From Puteibacter caeruleilacunae (GTDB lineage: Bacteria > Bacteroidota > Bacteroidia > Bacteroidales > Prolixibacteraceae), in the NCBI GenBank assembly GCA_005217565.1, contig SJCO01000017.1:62001-126000 (forward strand): 64,000 nt of DNA. Reading direction: 5' to 3'. Both the position numbers and the translations under genes were made by a program. The notes beneath the pieces are model-generated. The model ran no database searches, was not told where the DNA came from, and saw only the letters and a program-made list of their open reading frames with translations. Below are positions 53,729 to 62,634 of this stretch, piece after piece; the stretch's first letter is position 1; each line of letters starts with the position of its first letter.

Positions 53729-54587
53729 ATATTTTCAACCAAGTGGCTTTGTTTAGATAATCATAACTGAGCTTTACACTTTCCAGTGAATCATATTTTT
53801 TGAAACTATCCTGCTCCACGAAAAATAATTTGGCACCAGCTTCTTTGTGAATATTAAAGATACGTTCAAAATCGATACGTCCTTGTCCTACTGGGGCAAA
53901 GAAGCGATCTTCTGTTTTTGCCATATCTTTCACATGGAGTATCTCAAATCTACCTGGATGTTTTCTGATAAATTCTACAGGATCATATCCAGCTTTGGTT
54001 ACCCAATAAAGATCTAACTCAAATGTAACTAACTTAGGATCGGTCTCGTTGATAAGCACATCCATCCCAATTTGATTATCCATTTTTTTGAATTCAAAAT
54101 CATGGTTGTGGTATCCAAATCGGATGTCATACTTTTTAGCGATTTCCCCCATCTTGTTAAATGTTTCGGCAGTCGCTTTATAGCCATCAATGTTTTTTCG
54201 GTGTTCTCCTCCTAAGTAAGGAAGAATAACATTGGGCGTTCCTACTTCAGCGGCACAGGCAAATACTTTTTCTGCATCTTTTAAGGCAAATCCAGTATGG
54301 CTACTGTTGATTTTTAGGTCAAATTGCTTTAGCTTGGCTGCAAATGCTTTTGGTTGCATGTCATAAAAGGTTCCTTTCTTAACATTGAAACCTGCTGCTT
54401 CCACTGAATTGTAGCCAATTTGAGCTACCTTCGCTAACGTTCCGTCAAGATCTGTTTTGATCTTATCGCGTACCGAATAAAGCTGGAGACCAATGATTTT
54501 TTTCGTATTACACGAGATCATTGGTAGTACCATAGCTCCTGCGGTGAAGGCCATGGTTGTTTTTAAAAAATCTCTACGATTGGTCAT
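53727..54587 (-). CDS. Exported sugar phosphate isomerase/epimerase-like TIM-barrel protein
   Basis: 286 aa. The N terminus 'TNRRDFLKTTMAFTAGAMVLPMISC' has a twin-arginine motif and a lipobox-like ISC, so it is probably exported folded by Tat and may be lipid-anchored. The rest is an AP-endonuclease-2-type TIM barrel ('IIGLQLYSVRDKIKTDLDGTLAKVAQIGYNSVEAAGF', 'HNHDFEF', 'ELDLYWVTKAGYDPVEFIRKHPGRFEILHVKDM'), with His/Glu/Asp metal ligands in the usual strands. Exported members of this family occur in Bacteroidota carbohydrate loci, and some are reported to act on 3-keto-glycosides; for this one the substrate is unknown. Confidence 0.85.
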   Translation of the reverse strand: MTNRRDFLKTTMAFTAGAMVLPMISCNTKKIIGLQLYSVRDKIKTDLDGTLAKVAQIGYNSVEAAGFNVKKGTFYDMQPKAFAAKLKQFDLKINSSHTGFALKDAEKVFACAAEVGTPNVILPYLGGEHRKNIDGYKATAETFNKMGEIAKKYDIRFGYHNHDFEFKKMDNQIGMDVLINETDPKLVTFELDLYWVTKAGYDPVEFIRKHPGRFEILHVKDMAKTEDRFFAPVGQGRIDFERIFNIHKEAGAKLFFVEQDSFKKYDSLESVKLSYDYLNKATWLKI

Positions 54588-54679
54588 AAATTAATGTTTA
54601 ATGAAATAATGATACGCTTTGTTCTCTGGTTTAATATGTTCCAAAAGTAAAGTTATTCTCTCAAATATATAGTACCTTA

Positions 54680-57133
54680 TTAAGATTTAATTTGTTCTTT
54701 CTCTTCATGATACATCATTTTACGTACGAACAAGATATCTGAAAAAGTGATATCATCTGAGAGATAGTCTTTAGCATCTCGTAGTCCAGAATCTGGAAAT
54801 TGTTTGAAAAACTTTGTAATGGGGCTAATTAGATCTTTATCAACAAACAGTGAGACGTCTAAATCTCCAGTGCCAACAAAGTATGCAAGGTGTCCTTCAA
54901 TGGTAGCCTTTGCAAGCTCCCTCTCTTTTGCAATATCATTTATATTGAGCCCCTGTTTAAACATTTCAAATGTTCTCTGCTTAGAGTTTTTCTTAGGAAC
55001 TAACTCTAACTCCTGATCTTCTTCAATGTTGACGGGGATGTTGGAATCTTTACAAAACTGATGGATTATTGCTATAATTTCCTTTCCATAGTTTTTCAGT
55101 GTTTTTTTTCCAACACCAGGTATATCTTTAAGCTCCTTTAGATTTAGGGGTAAGGTATTGGCTAACTGAACAATTACTTTTTGAGTTACGATCTGTGATA
55201 ATATGAGATTCTTTTCTTCTGCAGTGGTTAGTCGCCAATCTTGTATTCGTTTATATAATTGAGGATAATTGGTTTGTACTTCTCCTTTGGTTGCTCTTTG
55301 TTTTTTATCTTTTTTCTCATCCTGGCGGATTAAAGCTTTTGCCCTTGTCGATAAGTAATCCTTAACGATAAAACCTTTTTTACAGGATGTGAAACAACTG
55401 ATTTTCAGGGATGAAATTTCTTTGATTTTTCTTAATCTCTCACGGATGTCTTTTTCAAGACCATAATTATCGGTTTCAAAACTACTGGAAGTTAATGGTT
55501 CCATCAGGTGCATATCCATATTCTTGAGATAGTACTCACTACTCTTTATCAGTCTTTCTTGTAAAGGCTGATGTTCCTCTATATCATCAATGTTTCTCAT
55601 TTGTGATTGTATGATGAGCAGAAATTTTTCACCAACTGGCAGTAGTTCGTCTTTGATATATGTTCTACCTTGCTGGATAACCTCAGGGAGGTTTCCCATA
55701 ATTGTAGAATCATTCTCATTAATTATCTCCTCACATTTACTATATTGATACATCAGCTGATGAAAACGGAATAACTCCTGTAGCAGTGATAGTTGATAAT
55801 CCTTTTTAGATGAATGCAGAACTTTATCATCTGGTTCATTTTCCTCGACATGACGGGTAAAACCATCTACCTGCTGATCTGAAATCACGGCTTTAAGTGA
55901 TATTTTACTGCTCAGGACCATACCTTCAAGTGTCTTACATCTACTTAATGCTACATAAGTCTGACCATGAGCAAATGCAGCCTGTGCATCAATGATTGCC
56001 TTCTCAAAGGTCAAACCTTGACTTTTATGTATGGTTATTGCCCAGGCTAGTCGAAGTGGGTATTGCAGGAAACTACCAACCAATTCCTCTTTGATATCTT
56101 TGGTTTCGGGATCAATTGTGTATTTGACATTATTCCATAGTTCCCGATCTACGAGAATCGGATCTATATCGGTAGGACACTGGACCTCGATAAGACCTTC
56201 TTCAATATTGGTTATTCTTCCAATCTTACCATTGTAGTATCTCTTTTCATGACTACTGTCATTTTTAACAAACATTACCTGTGCTCCTACTTTTAGAGTT
56301 AGCTCCTCCTGGGTAGGATAGGCATGTTCAGGAAATATCCCTTCAACTTCTGCAATAAATCGATGAGCTCTTTTTGTGATGACATCAAGCTCCTTATTAT
56401 TGATCTTATCCGCACTTGAATTATGGGTGGTTAGCCTGATATAGCCTTCGTCAGGTTTAGGTGAAAACTCAGGATGATAACGCTCATTTAACTTACTTAG
56501 AGTTTCCTGATTAAGAGTATTTGTTCTAACAGCATTTAACAAACTAATAAACCTTTTATCCTGTTGTCGATAGATGTGCTTTAACTCAATGCCCAGAACA
56601 TTAGACTGTTGGTAGGCTTTGCTGTGAAAAAAGAACATACTTTTATAATGAGATTTTAGAAGTTGCCATTCATCATGTTTCACAACCGGAGCAAGTTGCT
56701 GTAAGTCGCCAATCATTAATAGTTGTACACCGCCAAACGGACGTCGTCTATCTTTGAAACGTCTGAGTACATGGTCAATTCCATCCAATAAATCGGCTCT
56801 TACCATACTAATCTCATCGATAACCAACAGATCCATCGACCTGATGATATTAATTTTTAGCTTGGTGAACTTTCTGTGATTAATTTCCTGTTCTCTTGAA
56901 TCGGGAATAATTGGACCGAAAGGCATCTGGAAAAAAGAATGGATAGTAACTCCTCCTGCATTAATGGCAGCGACACCTGTTGGTGCTACTACAATCATTC
57001 GCTTAAAAGCGGAAGTTCTTAGTCGGTGGAGGAAAGTGGTTTTACCAGTTCCGGCTTTCCCGGTAAGGAAAACATTACGATTGGTATAATTGATAAAATT
57101 ATACGCTAAATTTAATTCATAATTAGTATTCAT
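54680..57133 (-). CDS. Pif1/RecD-like helicase with HRDC-like and helix-turn-helix C-terminal domains
   Basis: 817 aa. Residues about 1-430 are a superfamily 1B helicase: Walker A 'GKAGTGKTTF' (25-34), 'VVAPTGVAAINAGGVTIHSFF', Walker B 'LLVIDEISMV', 'MIGDLQQLAPV', 'WAITIHKSQGLTFEKAIID' and 'YVALSRCKTLEGM'. After a long coiled linker, residues about 640-697 ('LKELKDIPGVGKKTLKNYGKEIIAII') look like an HRDC domain, and about 720-805 ('GLNINDIAKERELAKATIEGHLAYFVGTG') like the HTH_40 domain found at the end of RecQ. It probably unwinds DNA forks, R-loops or structured DNA. It is monocistronic. Confidence 0.87.
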   Translation of the reverse strand: MNTNYELNLAYNFINYTNRNVFLTGKAGTGKTTFLHRLRTSAFKRMIVVAPTGVAAINAGGVTIHSFFQMPFGPIIPDSREQEINHRKFTKLKINIIRSMDLLVIDEISMVRADLLDGIDHVLRRFKDRRRPFGGVQLLMIGDLQQLAPVVKHDEWQLLKSHYKSMFFFHSKAYQQSNVLGIELKHIYRQQDKRFISLLNAVRTNTLNQETLSKLNERYHPEFSPKPDEGYIRLTTHNSSADKINNKELDVITKRAHRFIAEVEGIFPEHAYPTQEELTLKVGAQVMFVKNDSSHEKRYYNGKIGRITNIEEGLIEVQCPTDIDPILVDRELWNNVKYTIDPETKDIKEELVGSFLQYPLRLAWAITIHKSQGLTFEKAIIDAQAAFAHGQTYVALSRCKTLEGMVLSSKISLKAVISDQQVDGFTRHVEENEPDDKVLHSSKKDYQLSLLQELFRFHQLMYQYSKCEEIINENDSTIMGNLPEVIQQGRTYIKDELLPVGEKFLLIIQSQMRNIDDIEEHQPLQERLIKSSEYYLKNMDMHLMEPLTSSSFETDNYGLEKDIRERLRKIKEISSLKISCFTSCKKGFIVKDYLSTRAKALIRQDEKKDKKQRATKGEVQTNYPQLYKRIQDWRLTTAEEKNLILSQIVTQKVIVQLANTLPLNLKELKDIPGVGKKTLKNYGKEIIAIIHQFCKDSNIPVNIEEDQELELVPKKNSKQRTFEMFKQGLNINDIAKERELAKATIEGHLAYFVGTGDLDVSLFVDKDLISPITKFFKQFPDSGLRDAKDYLSDDITFSDILFVRKMMYHEEKEQIKS

Positions 57134-57248
57134 TGCTTGAGGTATTATTGCAAAAAAATGTGATCAATTAATCACTAGGTGAAGTTACTGATAAATGGAG
57201 ATTTTATTAAGTAATTTGATTATTAATTCAAATGGGAAGACATGAATA

Positions 57249-57272
57249 AGCCCCGCTTTATTAGGCGAGGCT
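57249..57272 (-). terminator. Possible terminator of the DUF4249 gene
   Basis: An 8-bp stem with one mismatch (AGCCCCGC with GCGAGGCT) lies about 65 bases beyond the DUF4249 stop. Only a weak T-rich tail (TTATTC) follows on the minus strand. Confidence 0.4.
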
Positions 57273-57337
57273 CGGTTTGGGAAAATTCAATGTATTTCAA
57301 ATCGCTTACATTGAGTGGATGCATATGTAATTCAATA

Positions 57338-58198
57338 TTATTCGGTCTTAACTATTGTTGATGTACGTGTAATTGAATAAACAGCAAAGAAACCTACGGC
57401 TCCATTGGAAACATTAGTTGATATATTTGCTGGTGGTCCGGAAAATACTGGATTTTGTCCTTCTTCCATTTCATTGAGTTGATCCAAAAAGTCATAATAG
57501 TCTTGATTGATCGAGTATGTTTCTAATGTAATCTGATCGTTATTTTTAACAATTTCATCTTTTTGTTCTTGAAAAAGTTCTGCGACATCAACTCCTTTGG
57601 TTGTTTCTCCATTAAAATAGATATCCTCAGCAATGGTTAGTTCTGTGATCGTATCTGTTACAAGCTTATCATTAATACGGCATCCAAATCCATAAAAATT
57701 GTCTTCTTCTGGATTATCTTTCATATATAGAGATACCAGCCAATAAGCTCCCTCGTCATCTCCATAACCATACTTAGGATCATAGTGCATTTTTATCGAA
57801 TCGACAGAATATGGATGTGGCATTTGTGCTTGTGCACTGTAGTTTTCATCAGTCCCATCATTATTGATATCAACATTGGATATGCTAAGTTCATATTGTT
57901 TTCCTGGTAATCCCCTAAATTCTGTCTCGCTTTGGTAAAAGCCAGGAGAAGATTCCATAAACTTGATAGTTCGAGAGCCATCATTCACACTCACAATTGC
58001 ATCAGTAATTGGTTTTGCTTCTTGATTATAGAATACTTCACTAGATTCTGTTAACCTTACGAAATGTTTCTGGTTATCAGATGTAATTCTAGCATCTACA
58101 GTTAAGCGAGCCTCTCCTGTGTCAACTTTTATGTCGATTTTTTCAGTGCAAGCAGATATGAGGAGAATGAGTAGTATATAGTTGTAAACTGTTTTCAT
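57338..58198 (-). CDS. DUF4249 family outer-membrane lipoprotein
   Basis: 286 aa with lipobox LISAC (Cys17). The first strands 'LTVDARITSDNQKHFVRLTES' and 'PITDAIVSVNDGSRTIKFMESSPGFYQSETEFRGLPGKQYELSI' are the DUF4249 pattern. These lipoproteins are almost always encoded next to an STN-type TonB receptor, here six bases upstream, and are thought to be its surface partner, as SusD is for SusC. The ligand is unknown. The gene is last of the ECF sigma-FecR-receptor-DUF4249 set. Confidence 0.88.
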   Translation of the reverse strand: MKTVYNYILLILLISACTEKIDIKVDTGEARLTVDARITSDNQKHFVRLTESSEVFYNQEAKPITDAIVSVNDGSRTIKFMESSPGFYQSETEFRGLPGKQYELSISNVDINNDGTDENYSAQAQMPHPYSVDSIKMHYDPKYGYGDDEGAYWLVSLYMKDNPEEDNFYGFGCRINDKLVTDTITELTIAEDIYFNGETTKGVDVAELFQEQKDEIVKNNDQITLETYSINQDYYDFLDQLNEMEEGQNPVFSGPPANISTNVSNGAVGFFAVYSITRTSTIVKTE

Positions 58199-58204
58199 AA
58201 CACG

Positions 58205-60811
58205 TTAAAATTTAAAGTTATAGGTGATTGATGGAACGTAGGTGAATAGGTATGTCTTCTCAGCATACATTACATTCGGATTGTTATCATCTTGCTCAAA
58301 AGTGATGTACCATGGATTCTTTCTTCCATAAGCATTATAGAGTGATATGTTCCATTCTCCCTGCCACTTTCTGTTAGGTTTCTCTTTTCCTTTTATTGTA
58401 ACTGCAAGGTCTAATCTATGGTAGTCTTCCATACGGTAAGAGTTACGGTCAGAGTAAATCTTAATAAATGAACCTTGATAGGCAGCCCTACCTGTAGGAA
58501 GTGTTATTGGTGAACCCGTGGTATAACTAAAATTGGCCGACAAGGTGGTGCGAGGGGAGAGGCTATAGCTTAATGCGGCCTTTATATCGTGTGGCTTGTC
58601 ATATGGTGAACGATAAGTTTTCCCATTGTTGATTCCGTTGACTTTTCGTTTTGATCTCGACCATGTGTATCCTAACCAACCTTGGAATGCACTAAAGTTA
58701 AATTTAGACATGAATTCAACACCATACGATTCACTTGATCCAAATCGAAGTTCTCCTTCCAGCTCTTTATTTAGAAGTAGTTTTGCAAAATCTTTGAAGT
58801 CGATGGTATTCTTCATCTTTTTATAATAGGTTTCCACCGATAATTCAACTTTATTATCCTTTAGGTTGTGGAAATACCCAATGGCAAACTGATCAGAAAG
58901 TTGAGGTTTGACATTGGGAGAAGCCGGAAACCACACATCGAGAGGCATTCCTCCTGATGACTTTTGGGTAAGCTGCATATATTGACTTGTTCTTGCATAG
59001 CTTGCTTTAATGGAAGAATTTGATCGAATGGTATAATTCAAACCTAGTCGTGGCTCAAAGTTGCTATAAGTGTTGAATATTTTACCTTTCTTATATTTTG
59101 TAACACCTGTGGTATTGTAGTTTTCATCAAATGAGTAAACAGTGCCATCTCCAATATTATTGAACATCGAGAAACGAAGTCCGTATTTTAATGTAAGTCT
59201 GCTACCCAGTTTTTGTTCATTGGTAATGTAAAGGGCATGCTCCAATGCATTTGAATTGGGCACTCTATATTCATTTAAAAACGATTGCTCTTCAATCCCT
59301 CTTGCATATCCTGGTTCAAAACGAAGATAGGAGGTTGATCCTCCAAATTTTATGGTATTCGAAGGATTCAGGTAGTATGTGTAATCAAGTTTTAACGACC
59401 AGTTTGTTAATTCTGAATCCCATATAAATGCTTCTGCTCCATCTTTATTTGATAATTCATAGTTGTACTTGCTATATAGGAGCGTTGTGTTTGAAAACAA
59501 TTTGTTTGAGAATAAATGATTCCATCGAGCAGTAAAAGTTTGATTTCCAAACGACAGACCACTATCATCACTTTTGAACTGGTCCTTTCCAAGATATGAT
59601 GAGATGAATAGTCTGTTTTTATCATTAAAGCGATGATTAACCTTGGTGTTTAAGTCGTAAAAGTAAACGATGTTGTCTTTAATGTCTTCATCCGATGATA
59701 ACCTTAAGAATAAGTCGGCATAACTTCTTCTTCCGGAAACGATGAATGAAGTATTCTCTTTTTTTCCAATAGGACCTTCAAGAGTTAAGCGTGATGAAAC
59801 TGTACCTATTCCACCATAACCTGTCACTTTTTTTGTGTTACCATTCTTCATCCTTATATCAAGAAGAGAAGATAAGCGTCCTCCAAAGCTGGCAGGGATA
59901 TCTCCTTTGTAAAGCTTAATGTCACTTAATGCATCGTTATTAAAAATCGAAAAGAATCCGAGCAAGTGTGAGGCATTGTATACAGGAGCCTCATCCAGAA
60001 TTAGTAGGTTTTGGTCGGGATTACCTCCACGCACACTAAATCCGGTGCTTCCTTCTGCCGCTGATTTGACTCCAGGAAGCATCTGAATGGTTTTTAGTAC
60101 ATCTACTTCACCCATTAATGCAGGGAGCTTTTTGACGGTATTTGCTTGTATCTTTACCGTACTCATCTCCGGACGTTTGATATTTTTTACAGGATCATCT
60201 CCCTTTACAATTACTTCACTTAATTGCTGATCTTTTGTGTTCAGTTTAATATTGAACATCTTATCTGAGGTAATATCTACTTCAACAATTTGTGGCTTGT
60301 ATCCAATAAAAGAATAGGTAATCTGATGTTTCCCCGGAGTTAAATCTAAAGAATAAAACCCATAAGCATTTGCAGTTGTTCCTGAACCTTTATTGTTTAG
60401 GAAGCACGTTGCTCCAATTAGGTCTTCGCCTGTTGAAAAGTCACGTATATAACCACTAAGAGTTACTTTTTTCTCAGGCATCATCTTAAATGAGATTTGC
60501 CTGTTGGCAATCCGATATTTAAGATTGAGCTGATTAGCAATCTCTTCAATTAAAGCTTGTAAGCTGTAGGTATTTTTTTTGATGCTTACTTTTCCGTTTT
60601 TTAGTTTGTTGTTATTTGAGTAGGTAAAATTGTATGAAGTCTGTTTTTTTATCTCATGAACTAGTTTTTCAAATAAGTAAACTTGTTTATTTAACTTGAT
60701 CAATTCCTGCGACTGCTTTTGTCCCATTGATTGAAGACCTACCAACATTAAGAAGACGGTAGTAAGGGTGTAAATGCTTTTTATCATTGCTAATTGTTGT
60801 TTCGTATTCAT
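58205..60811 (-). CDS. TonB-dependent receptor with N-terminal STN domain
   Basis: 868 aa with signal peptide (end near MGQKQ, 31). Domain order: STN/secretin-like signalling domain (about 35-110, 'FEKLVHEIKKQTSYNFTYSNN', 'LQALIEEIANQLNLKYRI'), carboxypeptidase-regulatory beta domain (about 114-200, 'VTLSGYIRDFSTGEDLIGATCFL'), plug ('TIQMLPGVKSAAEGSTGFSVRGGNPDQNLLILDEAPVYN') and an outer-membrane barrel ending in Phe. The STN domain normally contacts a FecR-type anti-sigma protein, encoded next door. It imports an unknown ligand using TonB energy. It forms a unit with DUF4249. Confidence 0.93.
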   Translation of the reverse strand: MNTKQQLAMIKSIYTLTTVFLMLVGLQSMGQKQSQELIKLNKQVYLFEKLVHEIKKQTSYNFTYSNNNKLKNGKVSIKKNTYSLQALIEEIANQLNLKYRIANRQISFKMMPEKKVTLSGYIRDFSTGEDLIGATCFLNNKGSGTTANAYGFYSLDLTPGKHQITYSFIGYKPQIVEVDITSDKMFNIKLNTKDQQLSEVIVKGDDPVKNIKRPEMSTVKIQANTVKKLPALMGEVDVLKTIQMLPGVKSAAEGSTGFSVRGGNPDQNLLILDEAPVYNASHLLGFFSIFNNDALSDIKLYKGDIPASFGGRLSSLLDIRMKNGNTKKVTGYGGIGTVSSRLTLEGPIGKKENTSFIVSGRRSYADLFLRLSSDEDIKDNIVYFYDLNTKVNHRFNDKNRLFISSYLGKDQFKSDDSGLSFGNQTFTARWNHLFSNKLFSNTTLLYSKYNYELSNKDGAEAFIWDSELTNWSLKLDYTYYLNPSNTIKFGGSTSYLRFEPGYARGIEEQSFLNEYRVPNSNALEHALYITNEQKLGSRLTLKYGLRFSMFNNIGDGTVYSFDENYNTTGVTKYKKGKIFNTYSNFEPRLGLNYTIRSNSSIKASYARTSQYMQLTQKSSGGMPLDVWFPASPNVKPQLSDQFAIGYFHNLKDNKVELSVETYYKKMKNTIDFKDFAKLLLNKELEGELRFGSSESYGVEFMSKFNFSAFQGWLGYTWSRSKRKVNGINNGKTYRSPYDKPHDIKAALSYSLSPRTTLSANFSYTTGSPITLPTGRAAYQGSFIKIYSDRNSYRMEDYHRLDLAVTIKGKEKPNRKWQGEWNISLYNAYGRKNPWYITFEQDDNNPNVMYAEKTYLFTYVPSITYNFKF

Positions 60812-60866
60812 AAATAGGGTACCCCAATTTATTTGTCTAGTGGTACCATAAGCGAGTTCTCTTTTA

Positions 60867-61826
60867 TTAATTTCTTGCTTTTAAAAGGATCTGTTTTTCT
60901 GTTATATCAAAATCTAAGTCTAGTGAGAAACACATAGAATGTAGGATGCTTTCTAATCCTTCGTTTTCAAAGGTTGCTGTTAGTAATCTTTTGCCAAGAG
61001 TGGGATCTTCAAGTAGAACTGGTTGCTCGAAAAGCTTTGACAAATCGCTACATATCTGTTTTAATGGTTTTTTTTCGAATGATAAATGTCTTACCTTGAA
61101 TTTATTTGTAGGATCTATTTCATTATGAATGAGCAATACCTTTTGAGTATGGTTAAACTTAGCGATGTCTCCTTTGTGTAATTGGATGATGTTAGCATTT
61201 GAATTAAAACCTTTGAATTCAACTACTCCTGATTTTACCTTTATTATAGTTCGATCCTCTATTTCCGATAACCAAAACGATGTACCTAAGACGCGTGTTT
61301 GAGTAAAGTTCGTTGATATGATAAATGGTTTTTCAGGATTTCGTTCAATATCAAAAAATGCTTCCCCTGCTAGTCGCACAGCCCTAACTTTCTTTGAGAA
61401 ATTGTTGTGAAACTCTATGCTACTTCCTCCAGCAAGCAATACCTTCGAATCGTCGGGTAGTATAATTTCTTGATCTACTTCCTCCCAATTGGTGATTAGT
61501 GTTTGATTGTTGATAAGTTTCGTTGAGTAGTAACCAATAATAGTTGTAGCCATTATAATGGCGATAACTGCTGCATGTTTAATAAGTTGTTGTAAACGTA
61601 TTGTTCTTTTAACTCTTTTGTCTTGTCTTATTTTTCTGTAGGCCTTATCTGCGTCAACATGTATTGCGTTTTTTCTTTCATTTTTGGCATTCCAATAGAG
61701 GGTAAGCTCATTAAAATAGCTTTCATGCTTAGAATCTTCCTTTATCCATCGTTGAATGCTTTTTTTCGTCTCAATATCACATTTCCCATTTAGATAATCA
61801 GTCAATATTTCTGTATTCATTTTCAT
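60867..61826 (-). CDS. FecR family anti-sigma/sigma-regulator
   Basis: 319 aa. The cytoplasmic N terminus ('LTDYLNGKCDIETKKSIQRWIKED') has the helical anti-sigma domain, one membrane helix lies at about 87-107 ('HAAVIAIIMATTIIGYYS'), and the periplasmic FecR domain has 'EVDQEIILPDDSKVLLAGGSSIEFHNNFSKKVRAVRLAGEAFFDIERNPEKPFII', ending in an STN-like DUF4974 domain ('LSFEKKPLKQICSDLSKLF'). It relays the receptor signal to the ECF sigma factor. An ATG six bases later (61820) is also possible. It is 100 bases after the sigma gene. Confidence 0.92.
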   Translation of the reverse strand: MKMNTEILTDYLNGKCDIETKKSIQRWIKEDSKHESYFNELTLYWNAKNERKNAIHVDADKAYRKIRQDKRVKRTIRLQQLIKHAAVIAIIMATTIIGYYSTKLINNQTLITNWEEVDQEIILPDDSKVLLAGGSSIEFHNNFSKKVRAVRLAGEAFFDIERNPEKPFIISTNFTQTRVLGTSFWLSEIEDRTIIKVKSGVVEFKGFNSNANIIQLHKGDIAKFNHTQKVLLIHNEIDPTNKFKVRHLSFEKKPLKQICSDLSKLFEQPVLLEDPTLGKRLLTATFENEGLESILHSMCFSLDLDFDITEKQILLKARN

Positions 61827-61926
61827 GGTTTGCTCCTTTGATGCAACATAAGTTGATTGTAAACAAAGTTATTTTAGTTGCAAACTTGTTTACTCTATGG
61901 ATAAGACTGCTGACTTTTAAAAACCC

Positions 61927-62478
61927 CTATTGAGAATTTAGTTTTTTTAGTAAAAAAAGATAAATTAAATATTCTTTTTTGCTGAGGTCTTTTCTTAACT
62001 TCTTAATAGCGAGATTTATATGGTTTTCGATGGTTTTTTTAGAAATCCCTAAAGATTCAGAAATTTCGGAATACGACATTTGCATTTCCCTGCGCATAAT
62101 GAATATCTCACGACATTTAGGAGGAAGGTTGTCAATGGCCAGGGCTATTTTATTTTTTACCTCATTTAAGGTCTTTTCCCGATGAAGGTCTAACGGATCA
62201 TCTATGGGATCACTTACTTCGTCAATTGAAACAATTGCTGTTCTGTATGATTTTTTTAGATAATCAAGACAAGCGTTTTTGACTGCCTGGTACAGATACG
62301 ATGAATGTGATGTCTTAATCTTTGAGTAATTATTCCAGACCTTGATAAAGACTTCCTGTACAATATCTTCACTTGTATCTTTGTCCTTCACAAAGGAGAA
62401 GGCATAATTACACAAGGTCGGATAAAGAGATTTGAAGCTTTCCTCAAATTCTTGTATGTTACTCGAAAATCGTATCAT
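61927..62478 (-). CDS. ECF RNA polymerase sigma factor (FecI-like, Bacteroidota type)
   Basis: 183 aa. Region 2 'FEESFKSLYPTLCNYAFSFVKDKDTSEDIVQEVFIKVWNNYSKI' and region 4 'LPPKCREIFIMRREMQMSYSEISESLGISKKTIENHINLAIKKLRKDL' are complete, with no region 3, as expected for ECF sigma factors. It is upstream of FecR and the STN receptor, so it probably activates that set when the receptor binds ligand. Its own promoter was not identified. Confidence 0.92.
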   Translation of the reverse strand: MIRFSSNIQEFEESFKSLYPTLCNYAFSFVKDKDTSEDIVQEVFIKVWNNYSKIKTSHSSYLYQAVKNACLDYLKKSYRTAIVSIDEVSDPIDDPLDLHREKTLNEVKNKIALAIDNLPPKCREIFIMRREMQMSYSEISESLGISKKTIENHINLAIKKLRKDLSKKEYLIYLFLLKKLNSQ

Positions 62479-62570
62479 AGTGCATTAGTTACTAGATCAA
62501 CTCAATAATTACGATTTAATAGAGTGAGTTTTTATTACAGGGTTGCAAGAAAAGCATTTTTAATGAAAAA

Positions 62571-62600
62571 AAGCCGGACAACACTATGGTTATCCGACTT
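62571..62600 (-). terminator. Terminator of gnd
   Basis: 12-bp stem (62571-62582 with 62589-62600) in which two positions pair as G-U only in the minus-strand transcript. The minus strand continues with seven T residues. It lies 35 bases beyond the gnd stop. Confidence 0.82.
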
Positions 62601-62634
62601 TATTTTGTGCGAATTATAGGTAACTAATTAAGTT

